A stretch of DNA of 64,000 bases from Methyloprofundus sp. (GCA_012960135.1 DUBW01000072.1:1-64000), one strand, 5' to 3'. Shown: positions 52,416-61,982, counted from the first letter of the stretch. Translations and numbers: made by a program. The notes: generated by a model not told the origin, from the sequence alone.

Positions 52416-52577
52416 TAAAGAACGTGCACGAAATAATTTAAGCAACTCACTTGTCTTTTTATCCATCTTCGGTGCTGCAGAAACAGTTACGTAGCTAGCT
52501 ATGCTCCTGTTTCTAGGCCTTGAATACAAATAAAAATCCTGCGCCAGATGCTCAACTTATTCCCTGCGCGTTCCTAA
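52416..52577. repeat. MITE-like element, copy D (inverse of copy A)
   Basis: A 162-base element, the reverse complement of copy A with few differences. It has arms TTAAAGAACGTGCACGAAATAA and a right end CGCGTTCCTAA, with GTCTTTTTATCC, CAGAAACAGTTACGTAGC and AATAAAAATCCTGCGCC in between (all in the order expected from copy A reversed). It has the same length as copy A. Confidence 0.85.
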
Positions 52578-52625
52578 GTGATCACATCTCAATATCTTAT
52601 AATAATTTTAACAACGGGTATAACC

Positions 52626-52841
52626 ATGAACTTTGATTTTAAACGCATGCTTAAATTTGAAATAAATGTCGGCAGTAAAGAAAAACGAATACGCATCTAC
52701 GCAGGTGCTGCTTTATTATTTACCTCTTTATTTGTAGCCTCTGTGGCTTTACTATTAATCGGCCTGGTATTGGTTGCTACAGGCTATACAGGATATTGCC
52801 CTGCTTATGCAGGCTTAGAAAAATCGACCGTAGAAGATTAG
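52626..52841 (+). CDS. DUF2892-type small inner-membrane protein
   Basis: A 71-residue protein with two membrane segments forming a hairpin (AGAALLFTSLFVASVAL and LIGLVLVATGYTGYCP). The GYTGYCPAY end is typical of DUF2892 (YgaP-membrane-like) proteins. The ATG at 52626 is preferred over the 52578 start, which would lie in the repeat element. Function of the stand-alone form is unknown. Confidence 0.8.
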   Translation: MNFDFKRMLKFEINVGSKEKRIRIYAGAALLFTSLFVASVALLLIGLVLVATGYTGYCPAYAGLEKSTVED

Positions 52842-52893
52842 CAAGACAGTTGGGCAAACGAGCTGTAGTGACGCGCCCAACTTAACCGCTTTA

Positions 52894-52974
52894 TTAGCAG
52901 CACCCGCAATCAGTAGATTCCTCCGCAAAACTTCTGCAACCCGGATTTATTTTCTGCCTACCCATAAAAGTCAT
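52894..52974 (-). other. Possible Cys-rich tiny ORF ending in CGCC
   Basis: From an ATG at 52974 the reverse strand encodes 26 residues ending ESTDCGCC before TAA. The frame is open a further 15 codons upstream and includes a CYKC. No Shine-Dalgarno is visible. It may be the tail of a lost zinc protein or a small peptide; I cannot support either. Confidence 0.2.
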
Positions 52975-53126
52975 CACTGGTTTCTGAGTAAGAAGCCTAC
53001 ACTTATAACAAATCCGCTACACAGCCACCCTACAATTCTCCATATCTAAGCTCCGCCTGAGCAATCCCATAGAAAACTCGCCCTGTTACTGCTAGTATGA
53101 CAAGGAAATTACACTATAGTAATGTT

Positions 53127-53926
53127 AGTAGCGGCGTCACCCTCTTGTTTGAGGCGTTTGCAATGGTCTTAATTGAGCGAGAAATGCCAGTGGATCGGAA
53201 AAGCGATCCAGTCAGATGATCCATCCACAATAATTCGGTTAGGAGTAGATGAGACACTGCCAAAGAAAGGTCATAAATATGTCATCTTGGGTGTTGATCT
53301 GGACGCATCAGGTGTCATCCATGTCTGTAAAGAAAAAGGCAAGGCAATGCTGAAAAGTATTCAGCAACACCTGGAAAAAAAGGGGTTCCAGAGGAACAAG
53401 TCACGGAGCTGAGTATGGATCTTTCACCCGCTTTTATTGCTGGCGCAGCCACCTACTTTCGACCGGTTTCATGTGGTCAAATTACTCAACGAGGCTATGG
53501 ATAAAGTACACGCTCCTAAAAAATCGAGAAAATCTTTCGGCTAAACAAGAAGCATCACGGGTAGAAATGATTCCACCTTGTCCAAAGCTAGATGAAGCCT
53601 ATCGACTGAAAGTTCTATTCAATGTTTTATGGGGAATGCCCAACAAACCAGCGGCATGCTCCTTCCTGACGCAGTGGTGCAACGCAGGAGAAGTCGCTAA
53701 AATACCGACCTTCTTGATCTTTGCAAAAACAGTTAAAGCGCATTGGTCAGGCATTGTTCACTTTGTTGAATCACACATCACTAACGGTATATTGGAAGGC
53801 ATTAATAGCAAGGTACAATTAGCCAAAAGACGCGCTAGAGGTTACCGCAATATCAACAACTTTATCAACATGATTTACTTTCTCTGTGGAAAAATGAAGT
53901 TTGTTTACCCACTGCATTTCACATAG
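53127..53926 (+). pseudogene. ISL3-family transposase, disrupted
   Basis: The pieces in order are: SSGVTLLFEAFAMVLIEREM from 53127; an internal deletion; GKAIQSDDPSTIIRLGVDET (active-site Asp region) at about 53197; TELSMDLSPAFIAGAA near 53405; FDRFHVVKLLNEAMDKV in another frame near 53460; and a C-terminal frame from about 53555 to 53926 with GILEGINSKVQLAKRRARGY. At least two frameshifts and one deletion separate them, and the N-terminal zinc finger is gone, so the element cannot move itself. The terminal repeats were not identified. A second C-terminal scrap of the same kind is at 35577. Confidence 0.9.
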
Positions 53927-54073
53927 AGTCATATAGTTACTATTACGGATCCATCCGCGCGTAACGTCAATTATGTTTAGGGGGAGGAGCAAATCTACTT
54001 ACCGGTTCTGACGAAATAATCTGAACGTTAGAACTAACATTAACCTCTCAGATATTGCTCTTGAATCCAAACA

Positions 54074-54104
54074 TTGCCTTCCTAAAGTGCTTTAGGAAGG
54101 CAAA
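54074..54104 (-). terminator. Hairpin after the truncated haemoglobin gene
   Basis: TTGCCTTCCTAAAG pairs with TTTAGGAAGGCAA around a three-base loop, 7 bases after the haemoglobin stop. The long stem suggests a terminator, although the T run on the reverse strand is weak. Confidence 0.7.
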
Positions 54105-54110
54105 ATACTT

Positions 54111-54512
54111 TTATTTACCTAACACATCCTTACGCGTACTTTCTGCAATTGCGGCTGCTTGTGCAATTAGATTATCGGGTACACCTAATTCTGTCAGAGT
54201 AGCACCCAAGTGCTCCATTACCGCATCAAAATGCGAACTATCCAAACCCATTTTTACTAAACGTGCATGTACCGTGCGCATATCGCCGCCGGTATAATTA
54301 TTTGGCCCACCAAATGCCATGGTAAAAAACGCCTTCTGCTTGGCAACCTGCCCTTCCATATCAGTTTTAGCAAAAAAACGATTAATCCGGTGGTCACTTA
54401 ACACTTTACGGTAAAACAGATCAACTGTAGCGTCAACGGCTGCTTCTCCGCCAATTTGATCATAGAGACTTGCTTCTTCACTTCCTTCACTTCCTTCACT
54501 TTCTTCACTCAT
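54111..54512 (-). CDS. Group 1 truncated haemoglobin
   Basis: A 133-residue globin of the 2-on-2 type. SLYDQIGGEAAVDATVDLFY opens the globin part, with AFFTMAFGGP and the proximal-His region RTVHARLVK near residue 85. Such proteins bind O2 or NO and often detoxify NO. The ATG at 54512 follows GAGGAAA; a GTG precedes it directly. The first 14 residues are an extra acidic tail coded by four 9-base repeats (Ser-Glu-Gly/Glu). The gene is alone beside the dead ISL3 element. Confidence 0.92.
   Translation of the reverse strand: MSEESEGSEGSEEASLYDQIGGEAAVDATVDLFYRKVLSDHRINRFFAKTDMEGQVAKQKAFFTMAFGGPNNYTGGDMRTVHARLVKMGLDSSHFDAVMEHLGATLTELGVPDNLIAQAAAIAESTRKDVLGK
54474..54509 (-). repeat. In-frame 9-bp tandem repeat (4 units)
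   Basis: Four copies of AGTGAAGRA, all in frame, code for SEE-SEG-SEG-SEE just after the start of the truncated haemoglobin gene. Unit gain or loss would change tail length but not the frame. Confidence 0.8.
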
Positions 54513-54702
54513 CACGTTTCCTCTTTGTTATTATGCTACGAATTCAGGATATTCAATTACTGCAAAATGATAGTAACAAGTATGTACAGACTATGCAATT
54601 GCAGTAAGTTAAAAATCATATAAATACAAGGGGCTTTGTTTTTGTGAGATAACCACAGAACTTTTATTATTTACTTCTGACTAGCCAAGGATTCTCGCCC
54701 TT

Positions 54703-55707
54703 TTATTTAAGCAGTACTACCTTCCCGATACTTGAACCTGCTTCAAGTTGCTTATGTGCTGCGATAATATTATCTACTGAAAGCTGCTTATAGGTTTTGT
54801 TTAAGGTAGTTTTAATTTCCCCGGCGTCAACCAGTCTTGCTAACTCATTTAATAATTGGTGCTGCTTAATCATATCGGCTGTTTTATACATGGACCGGGT
54901 AAACATAAACTCCCAAACAAAACCCGCGCTTTTGGTTTTTAATTTATCTAAGTCATGGCTTTCCCGGGTTTCAACCACACTGCAAATCATGCCCTGAGGA
55001 GCTATTAATGTCATCATGGCATGCATATGCGCGTCAGTATCATTAAGGCAAAGTATATAGTCTGGCATGGTAAGCTCCTTATGTTTATATTGCTCCGGCA
55101 TATCTGCATGATGATTGATAACTTTATCCGCACCCAGGCATAAGCACCACTGCCGGCTTTTCTCTCTGGAGGCGGTAGCAATAACATTTAATCCGGCAAC
55201 TTGTTTAGCGAGTTGAATGGCGATTGAGCCTACTCCCCCCGCGCCACCAATGATCAATATATGTTTACCTTTATCCGTTTGCGGATTAATCTTGAGCCTA
55301 TCGAACAAGGCTTCCCAGGCAGTAATACTGGTCAGAGGTAACGCTGCTGCCTCTGCAAAGTCCAGCGATTTTGGCATACCACCCACGATACGTTCGTCTA
55401 CTAATTGATAAGCTGCATTACTGCCACTACGCGTAATATCACCAGCATAAAACACCCGATCACCAGGCTTAAATAGGCAAACTTTGTCACCTACCGACTC
55501 GACTACGCCAGCAGCATCCCAGCCCAGAACTCGAGGCTGGTCTTGAGAACTTATAATACTTTGGCGTACTTTATAATCAACCGGGTTAACAGAAATTGCC
55601 TCAATTTTTACCCGTAAGTCATGACCAGCAGCTTTTTCTACCTGTTGTTCTACTTCTATAAAATGGCCTGTTTTATTATCACTATCAACTTGATACGCAA
55701 TTGCTTT
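54703..55707 (-). CDS. MDR-family quinone oxidoreductase-like protein
   Basis: A 334-residue member of the medium-chain dehydrogenase family. VNPVDYKVR and RVLGWDAAGVVESVGDKV are the N-terminal GroES-like part, and IIGGAGGVGSIAIQLAK near residue 150 is the NADPH-binding loop. The cysteine ligands of zinc enzymes are absent, which fits the zinc-free quinone oxidoreductase type. Substrate is unknown. The ATG at 55707 is preferred to the 55731 start because MKAIAYQVDSD is the family's usual beginning. Confidence 0.88.
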   Translation of the reverse strand, partial: KAIAYQVDSDNKTGHFIEVEQQVEKAAGHDLRVKIEAISVNPVDYKVRQSIISSQDQPRVLGWDAAGVVESVGDKVCLFKPGDRVFYAGDITRSGSNAAYQLVDERIVGGMPKSLDFAEAAALPLTSITAWEALFDRLKINPQTDKGKHILIIGGAGGVGSIAIQLAKQVAGLNVIATASREKSRQWCLCLGADKVINHHADMPEQYKHKELTMPDYILCLNDTDAHMHAMMTLIAPQGMICSVVETRESHDLDKLKTKSAGFVWEFMFTRSMYKTADMIKQHQLLNELARLVDAGEIKTTLNKTYKQLSVDNIIAAHKQLEAGSSIGKVVLLK

Positions 55708-55928
55708 CATTCTTTCACCAGGGTCTAACAATCATTCACTATAGCTTATAAACCAGCAAAGGTCTTATATTTACTATATCAGGACTTACTTTTTCTAACA
55801 CCTTAAAACCTTATACTCTGAAGTCCTTTTTTTCATTTGAGCCAACCGTAAAATACTATTAAAGTCAAAGTTGCTTAATAATAGCTTTCTTAAATTCTTA
55901 ATATTCTTTTTTATTACAGGAAATAACC

Positions 55929-56179
55929 ATGTCTGCATTCAAGAAATACCCATGTTCTGTTTATGATCACATTTATGATGAAGAACTAGGTGATGCTGAC
56001 AGCGGTATTGAGCCAGATACTTTGTGGGAAGATATATCAGAATACTTGGGTTTTGCCCGGAATGTGGTGCCGAAAAAATGCGTACATTGAGCCGGTTTAA
56101 ACAGATGTTTAATGCGTCCTCTCTAAAGTCTACTTTTATGAGTTCAGTTCAAACTGAGGTGGTTAAAGGGTCGCGATAG
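55929..56179 (+). pseudogene. Rubredoxin, decayed
   Basis: After a good Shine-Dalgarno (AGGA) the frame reads KKYPCSVYDHIYDEELGDAD, then SGIEPDTLWEDIS, clearly rubredoxin. The second cysteine of the first CxxC is Tyr (CSVY). After that, two single-base insertions in T runs near 56046 and 56053 throw off the frame: WV appears one frame over and CPECGAEKMRTLSRFKQMF two over, ending at 56179. The read-through frame stops at 56090. Without two intact CxxC pairs it could not hold iron. The missense change argues that at least part of the decay is real and not a sequencing error. Confidence 0.88.
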
Positions 56180-56259
56180 ATAAGTTAGAAGTCTTTGTTT
56201 TAGAAGTGGACCTAAGTCAATAGAAAAAGTTTAGACTTATTGATGGAGTAGTGGTTTAA

Positions 56260-56280
56260 GTGCCGCCTGTAGGGCGGCAC
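56260..56280 (-). terminator. GC hairpin after the DUF4136 gene
   Basis: GTGCCGCC and GGCGGCAC pair around a five-base loop, 7 bases past the stop. The GTAGGGCGGCAC half is shared with the repeat at the murJ stop, so it may also be a small repeat. Confidence 0.65.
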
Positions 56281-56287
56281 AGAGCGA

Positions 56288-56884
56288 TTATTTAACTTTA
56301 GGTGGGAATTCCTCTAATATTTTATTGACATATTTTTGCGCAAGTTTATCACTTTTATTTCTATCGGAACCTTTGGGTAAGCGACCATCCGCAGAGCCGC
56401 GCCATATAAGCTGGTCTGTTTTAGGGTCGAGTATATCAATAATGAGTGTGCCCTGTTTGTAATGGGTGGCCTGAGTTTCAGGGCCAGTGTTGTAAGCAGC
56501 CCCATATCCACGGCCATAATAACCATATCTGCCCCGATAGCTATAACCTGGATACAGACCGTTATAATTATTATAGGTGCGTATATCAACTCTATCATCT
56601 ACTACGATACTGTAATTAACTAGAAAATCGACCTTTCCGGCATCGGCTGCTAGTTTAGTATAATGTTGGCTAAGAAATTGAGCATTGATTGCATCGCGAA
56701 TACGTTTATCCATGATGGGATCAAGATATTTTAAACTTGAAGCATTGTACTCATTTCTGCCGTGCCAGTGATAAGTCTTGAAATTAGAAAAATCAATTTT
56801 ATTATCATAGTCGGTACTCACCGTGAGAGATGAGCAGCCAGTCATAAAAATTGATAAGATAATTATGCAAAGATAATTTTTCAT
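56288..56884 (-). CDS. DUF4136 lipoprotein
   Basis: A 198-residue lipoprotein with a clear lipobox (FMTGCSS, Cys at about 17). The DUF4136 body has DYDNKIDFSNFKTYHW near the start, a Tyr/Gly-rich stretch in the middle (YRGRYGYYGRGYG), and the end LIIDILDPKTDQLIWRGSAD. These proteins are thought to be anchored to the outer membrane; their role is unknown. The ATG at 56884 places the signal peptide properly; the upstream start at 56914 does not. Confidence 0.85.
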   Translation of the reverse strand: MKNYLCIIILSIFMTGCSSLTVSTDYDNKIDFSNFKTYHWHGRNEYNASSLKYLDPIMDKRIRDAINAQFLSQHYTKLAADAGKVDFLVNYSIVVDDRVDIRTYNNYNGLYPGYSYRGRYGYYGRGYGAAYNTGPETQATHYKQGTLIIDILDPKTDQLIWRGSADGRLPKGSDRNKSDKLAQKYVNKILEEFPPKVK

Positions 56885-56980
56885 AGGTGCCTTTATTAAG
56901 GTAAGTGATTTCATAGGGAAAAATCACATGTTTATTTTAATATATTCTAATATATAAAATAATTAATGTAAGCGGAGGAT

Positions 56981-57217
56981 TTATTTGGAAGTTAATATGG
57001 TGAGTGCCTTTTGTATATGTTCGGCTGTTTCTATCCCTAAAGCTGTTAGATAGCCCCCGTCATCCTGTGTCACCAGATCTTTTTCATGTAGGCGCTTTAT
57101 TGCGGCAATTGTTTCCGGGGAGGCAGTATGGTGTACTTTTATTCCTTCCTGCGTCGTACTGAGGTTATAACGTGCTAAAATAGCTAATTCATCGACTAGG
57201 TCACTTGAAATTGGCAT
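56981..57217 (-). CDS. TIGR02647 family protein
   Basis: A 78-residue soluble protein. The pattern SSDLVDELAILARYNLSTTQ, then KVHHTASPETIAAIKRLHEK and a C-terminal TALGIETAEHIQKAL, is that of TIGR02647, a small gammaproteobacterial family that looks like a winged-helix. No function is known. It is divergent from ftsH with 122 bases between starts. Confidence 0.82.
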   Translation of the reverse strand: MPISSDLVDELAILARYNLSTTQEGIKVHHTASPETIAAIKRLHEKDLVTQDDGGYLTALGIETAEHIQKALTILTSK

Positions 57218-57339
57218 GGTTCGTCCTTATTATTATATGAGAGGGTTTGCTTTTCTAGGTTAATTTATACCATTAAACAGACGAGCAGAATACAGAAAAA
57301 ACAAAGAAAAAAATTCTAGGTTTAATTTAGAGGAATATT

Positions 57340-59277
57340 ATGATGAAAATTCTTATCAGGGTCGCAATGTTTGTTGTGATTGGCACTATGTTGTTTAGCA
57401 TAATGGGCAGAATGCAGCCTGGTTATGAGAAAAATTATTCAATTTTATATTCCGAATTTATCGATGATATCCGCAATGGTTCGGTATCTGAAGTTACGAT
57501 TACGGGTGAAACGATTAAAGGTAAACTGCATGGTGGTGAGCCTTTTGTTACTTATAATCCAGGCGATGATCACCTGATCGATGACTTGATTGAATATGGC
57601 GTAAAAATTAAAGTAGCAATGCCGGAAAAACAATCCATGCTCACGCAGATTTTTATTTCCTGGGCTCCTATGTTGTTGCTGATTGCTGTCTGGGTTTACT
57701 TTTTCCGTAAACAACAGGGCGCAAGCGGTGGCGGTGGCGGTCAGATGGGTATGGGGAAAAGCCGTGCAAAATTACTGGAAGAAGATGAAGTTAAAGTAGG
57801 TTTTGCTGATGTTGCCGGTGTAGAAGAAGCTAAAGAAGATGTTATGGAAATGGTTGATTTCTTAAGAGATCCATCTAAATACGAATTTGTCGGCGGAAAG
57901 ATCCCTCATGGAGTGTTATTAGTAGGCCCTCCTGGAACAGGTAAAACCTTATTGGCTCGAGCGATTGCAGGAGAGGCGAAGGTTCCTTTTTTCTCTATTT
58001 CGGGTTCTGACTTTGTTGAAATGTTTGTTGGGGTAGGAGCGTCTCGCGTACGTGATATGTTTGAACAGGCAAAAAAACGCGCACCTTGCATTATATTTAT
58101 TGATGAGATTGATGCTGTGGGTCGGCAGCGTGGAGGCTCTGGCCCTGGCGGCGGCGGTAATGATGAGCGTGAGCAAACCTTAAACCAGTTACTGGTTGAA
58201 ATGGATGGTTTTAGTGGCAATGAAGGTATTATTGTTATCGCAGCAACTAACCGCTCTGATGTACTGGATAAGGCTTTATTAAGACCGGGACGGTTTGATA
58301 GAGAAGTGCATGTAGGTCTGCCAGATATCAAAGGTCGCGAGCAAATTCTCAAGGTACATATTAAAAAAATACCTCAAGCAGAAGATGTCAGTATTAAAGA
58401 TTTAGCGCGTGGTACACCTGGATTTTCAGGTGCAGAGCTGGCTAATCTGGTTAATGAAGGCGCTTTACTTGCGGCACGAAATAATAAGCGGGTTGTCAAT
58501 ATGGATAATCTTGATCGGGCCCGAGATAAGTTATTGATGGGTGCTGAAAAGCGCTCAATGGTCATGCGCAAAGAAGATTTGTTAATGACTGCCTATCATG
58601 AGGCGGGGCATGCAATCGTTGGGCAACATGTACCTGAGCATGATCCAGTCTATAAGGTGAGTATTATGCCTCGTGGGGGCGCTTTAGGTATTACCATGTT
58701 TTTACCCGAGCGCGATCAATACAGTGCCAGTAAAGATAAGCTGGAAAGTCAGATTTCAGGATTGTTTGGGGGGCGTATTGCCGAGGCAATTATTTACGGT
58801 AAAAATAAAGTGACTACTGGCGCATCAAATGATATTGAACGTGCTACACAGCTAGCCAGAAGTATGGTTACCAAATGGGGCTTGTCGGATAAGCTAGGGC
58901 CTATGGATTATGGAGATAATGAGGGCTATATGGGTTCGCAAAGTAAACCTATGTCTGAACAAATGGCACAAGTTATCGATGAAGAAGTGCGTATAGTGAT
59001 TGATAGAAATTATCAACGCGCTGAAGATATCTTAAATAAGAATATTGAGATATTACATAATATGGCGCACGCTCTAATGGACTGGGAAACAATCGATAAA
59101 TTCCAGATTGCAAAGTTATTGGATGGTGAAAAAATTGATCCGCCTGTTGATGAGCCAGAAGAGGATGATACAGATAACAGCGCTCAGGTCGATGTAGAAA
59201 CTGAAACGGTTGAAGATAGCGATAATGACATATCATTAGATAGGAAGGCTGGGCAAGCTGGTCATCAGGAAATGTAA
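57340..59277 (+). CDS. ftsH: ATP-dependent zinc metalloprotease FtsH
   Basis: FtsH degrades misfolded membrane proteins and regulators such as LpxC. The 645-residue protein has two membrane helices (about 5-23 and 105-122) around a periplasmic domain, the AAA module with GPPGTGKT near 197 and the [11 protein letters not shown] and second-region RPGRFDREV motifs, and the protease HEAGH site near 420. The long acidic tail is typical. It is preceded by GAGGAATATT and not by rrmJ, so it lies outside the usual rrmJ-ftsH operon. A strong terminator follows. Confidence 0.97.
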   Translation: MMKILIRVAMFVVIGTMLFSIMGRMQPGYEKNYSILYSEFIDDIRNGSVSEVTITGETIKGKLHGGEPFVTYNPGDDHLIDDLIEYGVKIKVAMPEKQSMLTQIFISWAPMLLLIAVWVYFFRKQQGASGGGGGQMGMGKSRAKLLEEDEVKVGFADVAGVEEAKEDVMEMVDFLRDPSKYEFVGGKIPHGVLLVGPPGTGKTLLARAIAGEAKVPFFSISGSDFVEMFVGVGASRVRDMFEQAKKRAPCIIFIDEIDAVGRQRGGSGPGGGGNDEREQTLNQLLVEMDGFSGNEGIIVIAATNRSDVLDKALLRPGRFDREVHVGLPDIKGREQILKVHIKKIPQAEDVSIKDLARGTPGFSGAELANLVNEGALLAARNNKRVVNMDNLDRARDKLLMGAEKRSMVMRKEDLLMTAYHEAGHAIVGQHVPEHDPVYKVSIMPRGGALGITMFLPERDQYSASKDKLESQISGLFGGRIAEAIIYGKNKVTTGASNDIERATQLARSMVTKWGLSDKLGPMDYGDNEGYMGSQSKPMSEQMAQVIDEEVRIVIDRNYQRAEDILNKNIEILHNMAHALMDWETIDKFQIAKLLDGEKIDPPVDEPEEDDTDNSAQVDVETETVEDSDNDISLDRKAGQAGHQEM

Positions 59278-59303
59278 GTTATTTTAACTTTATGCTGAAG
59301 AAG

Positions 59304-59327
59304 CGGGCTTAATAGCCCGTTTTTTTT
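59304..59327 (+). terminator. Rho-independent terminator after ftsH
   Basis: CGGGCT and AGCCCG pair around a four-base loop and are followed by eight T, 27 bases after the ftsH stop. Confidence 0.92.
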
Positions 59328-59350
59328 GTTCCTTTGATTCATTAAAAATC

Positions 59351-60106
59351 ATGATGAGTATAGCTGAAAATGCGCGCATAAAAATGGACCCGTCCTGGAA
59401 AGAACGATTGCAAGGTGAATTTTCACTTGAATATATGCAGTCGTTACGCGAATTTCTAACCGAGGAAAAGCAACAGGGCAAGATAATATACCCGCAAGCA
59501 GCGCAATATTTTACAGCCTTAAACCTTACGCTATTTGATCAAGTTAAAGTCGTTATTTTAGGGCAAGACCCCTATCATGGCAAAGGCCAGGCACACGGTC
59601 TTTGTTTCTCGGTTCCACCTGAGGCTAAAGTCCCACCTTCATTAATCAATATCTACAAAGAATTGCATAACGACCTAGCTATTCCTAGGCCTGAGCATGG
59701 TTGCCTAGTTAGTTGGGCTATGCAAGGTGTGTTATTGCTTAATAGCGTACTGAGTGTTGGACAAAACAATGCGGCTTCTCACCAAGGCAAAGGCTGGGAA
59801 CAATTTACAGATAAAATAATAGCTGAAATCAATGAGCATGCAGAGCATGTGGTATTTATGCTCTGGGGCAGTTATGCCCAGAAAAAAGGGATATTGATTG
59901 ATAGGACCAGGCATTGTGTTCTGCAAGCACCGCACCCATCACCCTTATCGGCATATCGAGGTTTTTTTGGACAAAAGCCATTTACTAAAGCGAATAAATA
60001 TTTAGTTGAGAACGGTAAATCGAAAGTTCAATGGGATTTACCTGATACCCTTACTGCAATAAATCAGTTTGTGCGAGCTAATGAAATTAATCAGAAAGTC
60101 TCATGA
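59351..60106 (+). CDS. ung: Uracil-DNA glycosylase
   Basis: Ung removes uracil from DNA to start base excision repair. The 251-residue protein has the catalytic GQDPYHG motif near residue 76 (Asp acts as the base), the uracil-binding LLNSVLSV segment and the DNA-binding HPSPLSAYRGF motif near 197. ATGATG start; either could be used. It is separated from ftsH by the terminator, so it has its own promoter. Confidence 0.97.
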   Translation: MMSIAENARIKMDPSWKERLQGEFSLEYMQSLREFLTEEKQQGKIIYPQAAQYFTALNLTLFDQVKVVILGQDPYHGKGQAHGLCFSVPPEAKVPPSLINIYKELHNDLAIPRPEHGCLVSWAMQGVLLLNSVLSVGQNNAASHQGKGWEQFTDKIIAEINEHAEHVVFMLWGSYAQKKGILIDRTRHCVLQAPHPSPLSAYRGFFGQKPFTKANKYLVENGKSKVQWDLPDTLTAINQFVRANEINQKVS

Positions 60107-60269
60107 TAGAGATATTTAATTTTTTAGCATACCGGTTTCTTCGGCCTCACAAAATATTAGCTATTGACTACCTTTGAGTAAAATAAGCTGATCAAATGGC
60201 CCCGGACTAACATAGGCGGTTGCTAGACCCATGCGGTGGTTACAAACTCCTCCAAAGGAGACGCTATCA

Positions 60270-60473
60270 ATGGATATGTTTAAACGCGTGCCTCCGAGCC
60301 CTCTTAATATTGGGTTACAGGCGTTACCGCTCTGGCGTGTTACAGATACTCAGGGGGTTGCTTTAAGAAATCTGCGTCATCTGTGGCAATTCCCAGGTCT
60401 TTTTTTATCAGATCAATTGATTCAAAAGCTTCCTGAGGTCGTTCAGAAGAAATGGTCATGGCTTCTAAGTTAA
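60270..60473 (+). CDS. Small hypothetical protein with good RBS
   Basis: A 67-residue ORF starting at 60270 with AAAGGAG nine bases before the ATG. The sequence MDMFKRVPPSPLNIGLQALP is Pro/Leu-rich and ends KKWSWLLS. I do not recognise it. It overlaps, antisense, a possible decayed reverse frame described below. The good ribosome-binding site is its main support. Confidence 0.4.
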   Translation: MDMFKRVPPSPLNIGLQALPLWRVTDTQGVALRNLRHLWQFPGLFLSDQLIQKLPEVVQKKWSWLLS

Positions 60474-61083
60474 CAGTGGAAGGGTCTTCTGCCCCGGCAT
60501 CAGTTAGAGGTGTTTCCAGTTGTTGCTCAGAGGAGTCGTTGTACTTATGTTCTGGTGTTTAATGTTGATGATCTTGAATGTCATTGAACATGATTATTTA
60601 CCTGGCTGATTGAACTAAGACTAGAGGCAATTAATAAAGGCAGAGCTGTTAAAGTAACGATGGTATTTGGTTTCATATCCCTTGAATCTGAAAAGGGTAT
60701 GTCTATATGCTATTTAACCGCTAATGATGCTAAAAATTAGCTGTTTCTGCTAGTTTTTTTTGATAAAAATCTATAAAAAATGTACGCTTAATTAAGGTGT
60801 TAGTGTCTTTTATAGTTTGAATGCTTGAAAAATCGCCATAGAAGGTTTTTTAAGTATGATCTTGGCCATATTATGTAATACTTTATATTGTTGAGAATGA
60901 GTAGCCTGTATAAGTACTTGCTATTAAGTTAAAGCAAAAAAGTAGAACAGTTTACTGAAAAATATCTACTTTCTGCTATGCTTGGGAGTGAGGATTTAAT
61001 AATATGCGGAAGTTTGACACATCCGCGGGTAATTACCCCCCCCCTAATGTTTTCCAAAAATAATAATTAATCAGGAATAGACT
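60474..61083. other. Long gap, with a possible decayed secreted-peptide frame on the reverse strand
   Basis: On the reverse strand an ATG at 60676 opens a signal-peptide-like 31-codon frame (TIVTLTALPLLIASS) that stops at 60581. One base later a second frame runs, with one further stop, to about 60340 as a polar acidic stretch (LETPLTDAGAEDPSTVNLE). This may be one frameshifted secreted-protein gene. The part 60700-61083 is AT-rich and presumably carries the promoter of the HdeD-like gene; I saw no other feature. Confidence 0.3.
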
Positions 61084-61665
61084 ATGAATACTAATACACA
61101 ACTAGATTCAGTTTTTACGAGTCAACTAGGTGAAATACATGAGAAATGGGGTTGGCTGCTTGCCCTGGGTATTGCATTTATACTTCTAGGAACGATTGGC
61201 CTGGGTATGACTTTTGCGCTAACTATGGTTAGCATGTTATTTTTTGGATTTTTGATGCTATTTGGCGGTGTATTTCAGTTAGTTCAGGGGCTAGGATGCA
61301 GGGGCTGGAAAAGTATTGTGATTCACGTCCTGATTGCGATTGCCTATTTAATTGGCGGCGTTATTATTATCACCAATCCTTTACTAGCCTCGGAAATCAT
61401 TACTATGATGATTGCCGCTATTTTTATGGCGGTTGGAGTGATGCGTGTGGCTATGGCTATCCAGCTTAAAGCAGTAAAAGGCTGGTGGGTATCATTAGTG
61501 AGCGGCCTATTAGCCTTGATCTTTGGTGGGATGATTATGACTGCCTGGCCGATGTCGGGTACCTGGATTATCGGATTGTTAATCGCCATAGATATGATTT
61601 TTCATGGCTGGGGTTATGTTGCTTTAGCATTAGTTGCTAAGGATACGCGTAATCAAGTTGATTAA
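61084..61665 (+). CDS. hdeD: HdeD-family membrane protein
   Basis: A 193-residue inner-membrane protein with six helices in two homologous halves, as in HdeD, an acid-resistance membrane protein of enterobacteria. The N-terminal cytoplasmic tail is followed by WGWLLALGIAFILLGTIGLG and later WWVSLVSGLLALIFGGMIM. The family is broad and its role outside acid stress is unclear. A Shine-Dalgarno (AGGAAT) precedes the ATG. It is alone, followed by repeat copy 2. Confidence 0.85.
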   Translation: MNTNTQLDSVFTSQLGEIHEKWGWLLALGIAFILLGTIGLGMTFALTMVSMLFFGFLMLFGGVFQLVQGLGCRGWKSIVIHVLIAIAYLIGGVIIITNPLLASEIITMMIAAIFMAVGVMRVAMAIQLKAVKGWWVSLVSGLLALIFGGMIMTAWPMSGTWIIGLLIAIDMIFHGWGYVALALVAKDTRNQVD

Positions 61666-61684
61666 TGCAGGAATAACTGACTAG

Positions 61685-61975
61685 CGCTGAAAATCCTGAA
61701 AATGGAGCTTAAGCGAAGTCAAGATTTTTAGTCCCTGATAGCCATAGGGCCGGGTATTTTCTCGAAGCATCTTTTTGCGTAGAGAAAATACAAAGCATTC
61801 CGACATCGCGTCAATCCATTTGAGGTCGCTAAATAAAAAACCCTCTAGGGTTTTTATAAGTGGACGCAGGGCGAATCAGGGCATCGTAGATTTTAATCAG
61901 TCCCGTTAAGCTTTTGCCGCGTTGTGGGCTTGGATGCCCAAAATGAGCTTTCGCAAAAGTAGGGACTCCCTGCTT
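61685..61975 (-). repeat. 290-bp dispersed repeat, copy 2
   Basis: Inverse of copy 1 (25546-25835) along its full length, with roughly one difference per ten bases. The reverse strand again reads GVPTFAKAHFGHPSPQRGK and a TAG at the same place. Its right end borders directly on the reductase fragment at 61983, so its insertion or recombination may have cut that gene. Confidence 0.85.
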
Positions 61976-61982
61976 ATCATAT

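Noticed and set aside
53173-53926. Two separate hypothetical genes
   Set aside because: They are pieces of one ISL3 transposase broken by frameshifts and a deletion.
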